From Setophaga petechia (taxonomy: Eukaryota > Chordata > Aves > Passeriformes > Parulidae), in assembly GCA_024362935.1 (NCBI GenBank), contig JANCRA010000003.1, positions 41,043,291 to 41,107,290 of the forward strand: 64,000 nucleotides of DNA, written 5' to 3'. Positions 29,401 through 39,400 of the stretch are shown here, in pieces; within the stretch, counting starts at the first letter, position 1; the number at the start of each line of letters is the position of its first letter. The position numbers were made by a program, and so were the translations under genes. The notes beneath the pieces are model-generated. The model was given only the letters and a program-made list of their open reading frames with translations. It did no database searches and was not told the origin of the DNA.

Positions 29401-29860
29401 TCCTTGATGATGGCAACAGAAAAGAGCAGAATAATCTTCTTTTCATCCCTAACTCTGCAAGTCATTTCAGGTCATGGTAAGAAAGTTCAGTTCATACAAT
29501 TCTTATTTTCAGAACATGAATGCACAACACCAGTTTTCAGCCATTTGCAGCAACTGACCAAAACAGATAAGGATTTTCATAGTTTTCAGATCAATAAAGC
29601 CGAAAACTGACTATAAAAAGGTCAACAGACAATCCATTGACGTGTTGAATGTTCAATACAGTACAAGTCTAGCTGCTCAAGTTTGACAGCATTCTTGTTT
29701 TATATCATACTTCAGCACTGCAAAATGATAAGGAGTCTGACAGCTCAGCTTAGCAAACCCTGCAAGACCAATTAGTCACCTCCATGATGCATATTTAGAG
29801 AATATATCTAAAACCCACGGTCTGTGATAACTTACAACACAGAGCCCATGAGAATTTCTC
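23418..29860. other. Intergenic DNA, no supported gene
   Basis: No exon or RNA gene is supported. Local structures are a perfect 9-bp hairpin at 24698-24720 and an A12-G9-T-G4 homopurine run at 26907-26932. The remainder is AT-rich unique-looking sequence. Confidence 0.55.
24698..24720. repeat. Short perfect inverted repeat
   Basis: CAAATACAC and GTGTATTTG form a 9-bp perfect stem around a 5-nt loop (TCTTT). It is too short for a microRNA precursor and no function is inferred. Confidence 0.7.
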
Positions 29861-29869
29861 TTGAGTAGT

Positions 29870-30180
29870 TCTCCTGTCCCTGCTCAGACTCACCGAGGAA
29901 GGGTTACTTACGTGAGCAGGGAGTGCAGGCTATCAGAAGTCACAACGTGCCATCTTTGTGCGTGTGCAGGATTGCACAACCCCGAGGCTCTGATTGGATC
30001 CTGCTGCTCTCCACTGGACTGTGTGCACATCAGGCACCTGCTGCAGGCAGCTGAACCCGGATTTGAGGTTCAATGAGAGCATGCTCCGAGTGTGATGGTT
30101 GTCCACAGTCCTCTCTCACTGCCTGGAGAATTTGGCCACGGCAGAGAGAAAATGGCGCACGGATGTCACCATGTCGAAAT
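29870..30180 (-). promoter_or_regulatory. CpG-enriched patch with promoter-like features, minus strand
   Basis: About eleven CpG dinucleotides fall within roughly 300 bp, against one or two in comparable flanking stretches. On the minus strand a CCAAT box (plus coordinates 29993-29997) is followed about 80 bases downstream by a perfect donor-like site, CTCAC|GTAAGT (last exon base at 29912). This would fit a promoter and first exon of an unknown minus-strand transcript, or a distal regulatory element. No protein frame of note is present, and no TATA box is seen. Confidence 0.3.
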
Positions 30181-33100
30181 GGATTCAAATTCTCCCTTAT
30201 TTGGAATAGTTTTGATGCTGCACAAATTTATTTAAACTGGAATTTTCACACTTGATGATTTTTTTTCTTCTAGATTTTGTGTTGGACACTTCAACATCTC
30301 AGCTGCAGAATTGTAGGACCTTCACAGTCCTACTTGAACATGGCATACTAAACATATGACTACCAAAATAAAGTTCAGTATTTTGAAAATTAATCCTAGG
30401 GGTGTTAGACCACTTGCCCCCAAAATTACTATACCTTATTTAGCAATATGTAAAACAAAGATAATATATATCCCAAGTACTTAAAAACATATTTTCAAAA
30501 GCAATACACTATTGATGAACTTCTCAGGGACTCCAGTGATGGGCACCACAGAAAAGTAAGCAAGGAAATTGCTGACTGTATTCAGTGAGGATTATATAAT
30601 AACACATAGTAACAAAGTGTTAGGACACAGAGGTAAAAATAAGTGAACACTAAAAACATTAATTATCTAAGCTTTGTCTATAAAAAGCAAGAACCCTCTA
30701 AGAAACATAACATTTCATCCATGTAATTTAAAACTATTTCATGAAACTGCACTGATGGTCTTAACATCAATACCTCCTAGTGTTCTGACATTGCAAAATT
30801 AATAATACTTTATAAAAATAAAGTAAGCTCTCCTTAAAGTTTACTAAAATAAAAATAAAACCATAGATAAAAAACTATGAATACAGTAAACCCTCATATT
30901 AATAACTACATAAGTGAGCATCAGGTTTGTCTCCAAAGTGATTATGATTCTTATCCCTGCTACTGCAATAAGGTCTTATAGAAAGGATAGCAGTCTTTAA
31001 TCTCAGCCAAATTTTCAAGTGAAATTAATTTATGGCAAATTTGTACCTCACTGCATTTTGTTCAACATTTTCCATTAGTTTAAGTCTTTATGCTGTACCA
31101 TTATCCAAGTTCGTGAACTGCAGTGCTGAATACAGAAAAGGACTTCTTTTAAAAGTTACTTCACAATAGAGATTGAACACACATACACAGATATCCCCAT
31201 GCAATATGCTCTCCGTTCAAGAAGGATGACATAACAGAATCTTAAATTATTAATGAGAATGGCAATATTTGAACTGAAATACTAAAGAGGTCTCTGCTAA
31301 CTTTTATACCACTTCTATAAATTTAGTTAATTTCTCTGAGTCTTGAATAATACATGCACCAAAGGATTTTATTTCTTTTTCCATGTTTGTATGCATTTAA
31401 TTATATCCTCCATGCTATTTTTTTTTTAATAAGAATGCCTGCTACTGAGTTAAGAAAAGGCAATATACTCAGGGTCTTATAATAGAACTTCTGACAAAAC
31501 CTTCTAGTGGTAATAGTATATGTACATATCTATCTCCATTTATACGCAGTCTGTAGTTTATATTATTACAAACAAACAAACAAATTTTCATTCAGCAGAA
31601 TTGTGTCCACCAGAGTATATTAACATAGATTTTTTTGAGCTTGTGCATCAACAGGTTCCTTTAAGAGTTTATAGGTACTGCTCAGCATAGCCCTTCATTT
31701 CACCCACTTTTTGACTAGTTGTACCGTTTATTTCTCTGAGCCTGCAAACACAATTGCTTCTAAAGTCTGATTTTTGATTTGGGTCATGAAGGCACTGCAT
31801 AACAGATCCCTTCTTTCAGCTGGCTTTAAACAGTGCTGCAGTGGCCCTATGGCATTGCATAGGTCTAGGTACAGCTCTGATCCCAAACAAAATGCTGCAG
31901 TGTCAATGCCTCAGAGAAAAGCAAATTCTCTTAGGTGCAGCTTCATACTGATGCAGTGACACTATTTCCTACTATGAATTTACCTTGGCAGCTGCTAGCA
32001 GAGGGATCTCTGCAACACGCACCACTGCACAATGTAAATATGCCCTCCAGTATGTGTGTGTACATCAGTTTTTTGGTCTATAATACCAATTGCAAATATT
32101 GGCATGCACGGTTGTGGTGTCTGTGTTTACAAACTGTAAAGAGGCTTAAGTGTTTATCCCCTTTACACACAGAGATATCCCGGACATGTTCAGACAACAT
32201 GGAAACCCTACTCTGGCCCCCACGTTCGTACTTCTCATGGTACAGGGTGCACAGTGTTTTTCCTTTACTAACTTTGCATTGGATCTTTACTAGCTTTCTA
32301 TAAGGAGAATGTCTTAATACATTACTCTCAGTTGTTCGCTGATGGATTTGCTTCCCAGAGGATAACGGTTAAATAATATGAGAGATATTATACTCAGTAT
32401 CTTTTACTTCCTAATCATATCAGTGTTAACCAGCCTCTTATGTTGCAGCTAGTCAGTCTCTAGTGCCTGATTTAAAATGTTATGCTTTGCTTGAGTTCTT
32501 CTAAATGACACTTCAAACTTTGAAATTAACAGATCAGTAACAAATCTTAATATCAAGTTGCCTATTACTTGTTTCTAAGTAAAACATAGAGATTGCAATG
32601 GAGGTTAAAGCATTATGTATTGCACCTCTACAATGCACACACTAAAAGACAGAAGGAGAAGTACTCATGTTAATGAAATGGCTTAAAATCTCAGTTACAA
32701 TGTGATTTGATTTTCAATTAATAAGTTCTATCTGAGCACTTGGAAGTAAAGGAATGGATCAATGGCTCTGTGTTTGACTAGACAAGAACATTAAAGGAGT
32801 TCTATCCCTGTTTTAGTCTTTAACTATAGCTTTACTTTAGATAGACTATACTATGTCATACTATGAAATACTGCAGCTGATTGAAATGTAGTTCATCTTC
32901 ACATAAGTAAGAGAACACCTATAATGTTAATGAACAAAAGTTAAGCTGAAATTGATCAGTTACCTCACTTTTCCATAGAAGCTTTAAGATAAAAATAATG
33001 CATTTGAATTTGCACAGGTCAAAATTCAGGGACAATAAGAATGGTACTTCAGCCAAATTCTAAGCCAAGTGTCCCAGCATCACTCTGGAGCTTAAACATG

Positions 33101-34872
33101 GCTTCAGAAGTGACCAAATGACCAGTCAGAGAAAAGTCAAGCAGGCAGTGCCTTTTTACTTTGCATTTTAGCCCTCACAGAGGGCTAAAGGAAGTGCTGT
33201 AATTCCTGTCAATTACATGTTTTCCTCCTTCCCTTGAAATGAATACTCCCTACTCCAGTACGGCACCAGGTGGACTAGATAATGTTTTGCATGTCCCTCT
33301 GCGTTCATCATTCTGTCTTTTTAAACTATATATGGAGACACTGATTTCAGCCATTATTGCGCCCAAAAGCTAACCAAGTTTGCTATCACATTTTATTTGC
33401 ATTCTACAGTGGGTATCTATGAAGATAAGATATGATGGTCTCATTTTATTTTATGAAGAAGGAGATTCAGAAATCATGAGTAAGATGTGTAAATAGCATC
33501 ACCACTATGTAGCATTGGATCATGTAAGGTTAAAAAGAATGGATCTGGAAATGCTAACAACTCTTTTGCTGAAATAGTTCACTCAATTTAATATCACAGA
33601 TGCAGAGAGTAGGAATATGATCCTGTGAAAAAGGAAGAGAAACTAAAGAAAGAAATTACAGGGTTTTCAGATCAAATACAATGGCAAAATCTTCTATCTT
33701 TTCTGTTTAAAAAAAAAGGAGGTACATCAATAAATTCTTCTAACATATTAATATTTCCATTTATGCAGTCAATTATATGGATTTGATCATAAGGAGGTGC
33801 AGAAATCAGACATGTTACTCCCAACTAGTTTTTAAAGTATACTCTCCCATGTCACCTGTGTATGTCTATTGAGTGAATGAAAGTGAAATACAATTCGAAG
33901 AGGAATTATGTCTTTGAATAATTAATAATGCTACTAAATGAATTTATCATAAATATTTGAGATTAGTTTTACAAGTATCATACATTTTAATACATTTTAT
34001 AATAATTTCTGAGAAGGAATAGCACAAGACAAGAAATTTAATATGGCAAAGGTCATATGTCATAATCAATGAATTAACCACCTAGTAGTGTCGGGATGAT
34101 TGATTCATGACATATATGAGATTTGAAAATTTCAGTCAAAAATACAGATATAGGAAGTCACTTCTGATGGTGCCTTAATGCTCAATTAAAGGGTTAAACG
34201 GAACTGTAAACCGGTTTCCACCTAATTGTGATGACCAGACTGGGATGTCTCAGAGATCACAGTGCTGCCCTGAACATGCAGGAAATGTATATGAAACCAC
34301 AGCATAGCAACTGTTGATATTAATTGATTTTTAGTGGTACGTAATACAATGATTCATAAAGTATATATTTCTTCTCACTAACATAATCTCTTAATAAGCT
34401 TATGTGTGTTACCTACATGAGTTTACCATACTATTTTATCATTACTTTAATTACATACCATTTAAATCCATTAAGTTTTTTATTTTTTCTGGATCTTCAT
34501 CCTGGAACTTTGATACTAACCATTAGAGACAATGATACTTCCTTAAATTTTCACTGCATCTATTTCTGTATGTACAAGTATCTTGTAGGCATCTTCTTTT
34601 ACTTGTTAAATAGTGCTAAGTAAATTCTACAGACTTACACATCAATGAAGTTGCCAAAGGTGTAGCTCATGACTGAAACTGAATGATTCTTTTCCTCAAA
34701 ACTTCCAATTCAATTTTGTTGTGTCATCTTTATTTAAATAGTTGTACTATTAAAATGTTCAGGATAAGCAGCATATTTCTTGCTTTTGTTAGCTGCTTAG
34801 GTAAAAATTTTGCCTTTTATTTCCCTCTCAGTGTTAAAGTTACTTCTTCAAATCTAACAGAAAGTAGATTTT
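30181..34872. other. Intergenic DNA, very AT-rich
   Basis: No gene is supported. It holds an AAAC microsatellite of about four units near 31569-31584 and a decayed CR1 3' end at 33269-33320. Open frames here are short and lack motifs. Confidence 0.55.
33269..33320 (+). mobile_element. Degenerate CR1 3'-end fragment
   Basis: GGTGGACTAGATAATGTTTT, a GTCCCTCT segment and a final CATCATTCTGTCTTT resemble the sense CR1 terminus, with substitutions throughout. Confidence 0.45.
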
Positions 34873-35077
34873 TATTAGGTATTAGGAAGAAACTCCTTTC
34901 TGTGAGGAGGGGGAACAAGTTGTCCAGAGAAGTTGTGGATACTCCATTCCCTGAAAGTGTCCAAGACCAGGTTTGATGGGGCTCTAAACAAGCTCGTCTA
35001 GTGGAAGGTGTCCCTGTCCATGGCAGGGGGTTGAAGGTCCCTTCCAACACAAACCATTCTACAATTCTATGATTCCT
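34873..35077 (+). mobile_element. CR1 LINE fragment about 1.2 kb upstream of the mucin promoter
   Basis: Sense-oriented CR1 3' region with recognisable blocks: ATTAGGAAGAAACTCCTTTC, CAGAGAAGTTGTGGATACTC, CAAGACCAGGTTTGATGGGG, GGAAGGTGTCCCTGTCCATG, GAAGGTCCCTTCCAACAC and the terminal ATTCTATGATTCC. About 205 bp, 5'-truncated. It is the closest clear transposable element to the promoter. Confidence 0.9.
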
Positions 35078-35950
35078 GGATAATTTTTCAAAAAACATAA
35101 TAGAAAATAATATTTGAGAGAATTTCAAATGGACGTTTAGTTTATTCTCTTGCCCCAGAGCACTATCCACAGCACTTAGACCATTCTCATGTAGGCGTTT
35201 TACTAACAAAGTGATGGAAATTGGACAGTATTCCTAGGCAACCTAAATGAGTATTTCACTACCTTTTCAATGCACATCTAACATCCCTCCATAACAGCTA
35301 AACTTCATTCCATTTTGAACATTGTTATGACTCCAAAGAATATGGAGACTATACCAGTACCTTTTTCCTTGCAGGAACCGTTTGAACCCATGTGGGATTA
35401 CGGGATCTGCTCTCTTAGTGAAAGACTGTATTTCTCTACACCCCAAGGTAAAACACTCTAAAAGGTTAATTTCCCAAAGTGCTATAGCTATATATAACTA
35501 TTTTAACATACTCAAAAAGCATTCTTCACTCCCTCATTGCTCCTAAGATAAGGAATATTCCAGAAAATATTCCTGCATATCTGTTCTTCAATATCTCTAG
35601 GGCTAGAAATCACATGGATTTTTTTTAATCATAGGTAGAATCCAACTAATTTTTAATGGTGAAATCATGTTAGAAGGAAAACAGCTGAAATAACCCTAAA
35701 ATCGCCCATATGAGAAGAAGAGACCCTCAAGGAAAAGGCCATATTACTGACTTACCAACACAGAAGGGTTGTTCATTGTGTACATCTGTGTTGTGCTTGG
35801 CCAGTGGGATAACTGCTAACCTTAAATAGCATTTGATTTTTTCATTCTCACAAGCAAAGTAGTTACACAGGCAGGTGCAAACTCGTTTTAAAAAAAATTG
35901 TATCAGGTGGAACTCCTTTGGAGTTTTTTGAGAAGCTAATTATCATCACT

Positions 35951-35952
<2 letters not shown>
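35078..35952. other. Mucin upstream flank
   Basis: AT-rich flank between the nearest CR1 copy and the poly-C tract. I see no exon and no clear binding-site cluster. Confidence 0.5.

Positions 35953-35993
<41 letters not shown>
35953..35993. repeat. Poly-C tract (C31) followed by A10
   Basis: An uninterrupted run of 31 C residues (35953-35983) passes directly into ten A residues (35984-35993). It ends about 340 bp upstream of the inferred transcription start of the mucin gene. Such a run can form an i-motif on this strand and a G-quadruplex on the other, and it is expected to vary in length between individuals and to be error-prone in sequencing. Confidence 0.95.
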
Positions 35994-35997
<4 letters not shown>

Positions 35998-36153
35998 GCA
36001 ATTCACTCAAACTAACTTCCTACTCAAAAGTCTCTTAAATTGTGTTTATCCCACAAGAAACAAAAATTTGGGAAGACTAAGCCTAAGCAAAAATTCTTCT
36101 TGCTCACTTCATGACATTTCATCAAAAATGTGGAAAGAAGACTCCTCCTAGAG

Positions 36154-36161
36154 TGTAAATA
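36154..36161 (+). promoter_or_regulatory. FOX-type site TGTAAATA
   Basis: A perfect forkhead core, about 165 bp upstream of the inferred start. FOXA factors act in goblet-cell and airway mucin programmes (established for mammals). The assignment here rests on the motif and its position only. Confidence 0.4.
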
Positions 36162-36186
36162 GCTGAGGAAAGGTCAGAGCATCCTC

Positions 36187-36193
36187 TATTTAC
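36187..36193 (-). promoter_or_regulatory. Second FOX-type site (GTAAATA on minus strand)
   Basis: TATTTAC on the plus strand is the reverse complement of the forkhead core GTAAATA. It lies 26 bp downstream of the first site and in the opposite orientation. Confidence 0.4.
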
Positions 36194-36209
36194 CTCTGTA
36201 CCTGCAAAA

Positions 36210-36219
36210 GAAAACGAAA
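36210..36219 (+). promoter_or_regulatory. ISRE-like element GAAAACGAAA
   Basis: Exact match to the GAAANNGAAA core bound by IRF family factors, about 80 bp upstream of the TATA box. This suggests possible interferon or IRF input, unproven here. A CCCCACC box at 36230-36236, compatible with Sp/KLF factors, follows it. Confidence 0.4.
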
Positions 36220-36290
36220 ATGTCTGAAGCCCCACCTTTTAAGAGCCTTGTGAAACAATCTGGGAACTGAGCCAACTTCTACTCTCTCAC

Positions 36291-36298
36291 TATATAAG
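36291..36298 (+). promoter_or_regulatory. TATA box of the mucin gene
   Basis: TATATAAG preceded by CTCTCAC and followed by AGCTGGGAAC. A TATA element here would place the transcription start at about 36320, leaving a 5' UTR of about 45 bases before the ATG at 36366. The short distance and the lack of another upstream ATG in that leader support both calls. Confidence 0.75.
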
Positions 36299-36365
36299 AG
36301 CTGGGAACAGACAGGTATTTCCTCAGAGGCAGGTTGTTCGGTGGTTTCTACCGGACCTCCAGAAG

Positions 36366-36438
36366 ATGGGTAAAGGTGGTGGGACACGAATACCACTATG
36401 GATATCAATACTAGCCCTGGTCTTCATACAGATCAAAG
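36366..36438 (+). CDS. MUC5AC: Exon 1: signal peptide
   Basis: Residues 1-24. A basic start (MGKGGGTR) is followed by a hydrophobic core ([13 protein letters not shown]), a typical secretory leader. Donor AAAG|GTAGGA, phase 1. Intron 1 (36439-39293, 2.86 kb) holds a locally GC-richer stretch at about 37150-37600 with a chance 141-codon minus-strand frame, but no supported exon. Confidence 0.88.
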
Positions 36439-39400
36439 GTAGGAAGATTCACTTGCTTGGCATTTTTACTGTTTTAAAGAATTTATAACTAGCTTTGGAG
36501 TTTAAAGCATTTTTTTCTTGGCTTTGTGAAGTTAATGAACCTGTTACCTTTATGAAAGATTTTATTTTCTGTTTAAAATACTTTCTTTCCTAAGAAGAGA
36601 AAATTAACTCTTTTGAAACTGTCATCCTGTTTTTCTTCAGCTGAAATCTAGAACAGCTCCACTGCACTGAGTGGAACTTTCTCTGAACTTATATGTCTAC
36701 AAAAATGCCTCAAGATTTGCATTTAGCTTTTAATATCCACTTTAAGGTGGTATAGCATTTCTAAATGTACAAACCAAAAGGTGCAAAGGTACCTCTAGAA
36801 AGGAACAAATCAGTGGAGGAGTATGTCTGCATGAATTATTAAAGACTTTTTATTTGGTGATGGTAAAGTATTGAAGAAAGGGAGGATTTTGCTTTAAAAT
36901 CATTAGGCAATAGGTTTTAAAAATTAATTTACTCTTGCTTATGAGGTTGCATAAAAGCTTAGCACACAGGGTTGGTTTGCAATGGGTTGAAAACAAATGG
37001 AACTGCTGTAAATATTCTGTTCACTTAATAGTCACAGATGGATGGAGACCCCTTTAATTATTTTTTTTCTTTTTTCACCTGATAATTTCCCTTTAAGTTT
37101 AATGTAACAACAATGTTAGTTTTAAATGCATTTTGATCTCTCATGCAGATCCTACTGTATGATTTCATATATTTCCTGCTCTTTGGTAGTTCCACAGGAA
37201 CTTCTGCTAAGTGGTAGTGTCAAAGAATAGCCTATGACAGGACTAGCTGTAGCATTAGTAAAGCATGCAATGGCAGCAGGGATCTGCAGTGCATGTGGCA
37301 TGAGACAGAGCAGAGTCACACAGTTCATGGATAGAGAAGCAGAAAACTCTCTGAGGCTGGGCACTGAAGGAGCCCAGAAGCACTGAATGGTTCCTACCTT
37401 AAAAAGGGACACATGTCCTCTAACCCCAGCTCTTTCCCCAGGAGGGGACTTGCAGAGCTCCCACAGCTCTGCTTTCAGCCTTAGCCCCTTTAGTCGTCCT
37501 ATCCACAGACTGCCCTTGTGAGGTGCAGCAGGGGGTGAACCTCCCCTCGCACTTTCCCTAGCCAGAATAGTCTTCACCTCAGCCTGCCCTCTGATGAAGT
37601 CTCACTAAACAGTGTGAGCACTGAAAGCCCCTCTGGATAATGCTACATTCTAATTCTGATGCTGCACTGGAATGGAATGAAAAATGGTTTCTTTGCTTTG
37701 GGGCAAAATCAACAGGCACAAATATATCTATTGGAAAGACCTATTTCTTTCTGTATGGTGTGGGCTTTGCATTTATTTTCCTTCTGCAGCTTATTACAAA
37801 GAATGCTTGAAACTAGAAAATACAGAGTAACTTTAGCTTTGACAAAGATCAGTCCTCTAACCCTAAAGTGAATTCTTCATGTACAACAGGAACTTATTTG
37901 AAAGCCATTTAGCTAGAAAAAAAGGTTTTACTAATGCTTGAAGCACAGAGTGATCCTAAAACCTAAGAAATTTAGGTCTTTTATCTGAAAAGCTTCTAAG
38001 GGAATCCAGGGATATACTGTGACAGAACAACGACCTGCTCAAATCACCACAGGCATATTTTTGATGGCTTCCCTGCTGTAATTTATTACCCAAAAAGTTA
38101 AAAAAGGAAAAGGCTGAAGGAGTGGTGTTTGGCCATCATTACATGTAGCATGGGTCCTCATGCATTTCTGGTCTCTTGTACATAAATGTATCTTTGATTT
38201 TTGATATACTGAGTGTTGTACATTTAAACAAATATAATTGAGACATTATGAGGTGATTCAAGAAAATTAGACATTCACATTTCCTTTACTACTCTTCTTG
38301 ATCCAGTTCAAGCCCAGGGTGGTGAACAACCAACAAAATCAGAGTATGTTTCTCCATCTCTCCTGCAGCGACAAAAATGTAGGTATTTTTATGCTGATCT
38401 CTTTGTAAGGTTTTTTTCTGAATAAAGGTGATAAACAGTAAGATTACGAGAATATTTTGATTCCTAGCTACACACATACCACACACAATAAAAGAGAAGC
38501 CATCTGTAAAATATATCCAGTTTTCAGACAATCTCTGACTGCTCTAAGCTTGGGAATTTCCTCTGAGATCTGGCCCAGTGGATCTGCTCTACTGATATGA
38601 TACAGTTATCTAATCTTTGACTTCACAAAAGGTACATAACTTATATCTAAAAGTGTATTTTCAGAGGAGGTGTGTGTTTACCTACATATCACGAAGGTAC
38701 TTGATAGTAGGTAATAAAAGGCACATTTTTTTACACTGTGTCAAGATGACTGCATCACTCACAAGAGAATAAGAAAGCTGTAACTACCTTAAACATTAGA
38801 ATAATTAAGTACTACAAGATCCTGCATGAAACATAACTGGACAGTGCAAAATAAGAGTGGAAGGATCCAAAGGTGACAGGTGTATTAGTAATGACAGGCT
38901 GAAATAATTGATCATTAATTCTGCCCTGAAAAATGTGTGCCACAGGTTATTCAAAAATAGCTGTTGTAATCAGTATTACAATACAGTGCTCTGAGGATCA
39001 TATTGCCCCTTTTGAGTTCGGAGTATCAGGGCCAGCATCAGATGGGAGTCTTGAACAAATGGTGGAAGAAAGTTCTACAGTCTGTGCAATTTAGCTGTTA
39101 GTGAAATTTATAGAAAGACAGAACACAAAGCATTGTGTAGAAACCACCAATAAAACCTTGTGGAAACTTTCCACTAGAGTGTAACTAGTAGTAGGAAATA
39201 GTCACTAAAAAGACTAGGCAATCTCTATCCATATTCTAGGACTTCAGAAAATTTTAAACCTGGCCATTTTTTCTCCTTTCTATTTTCTACCAGCTTTCAA
39301 ATCCCAGGGAGTGACAATCATTCCACCTTTTCCAAACGCACTGAAAGTGAAGGGTAAGTTAAGCAAATGTCATGGCTCAGATATCTGTGCCCTTGTTAAT

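Noticed and set aside
31935..32303. 122-codon plus-strand frame
   Set aside because: Low-information translation without domains; AT-rich region with no exon signals.
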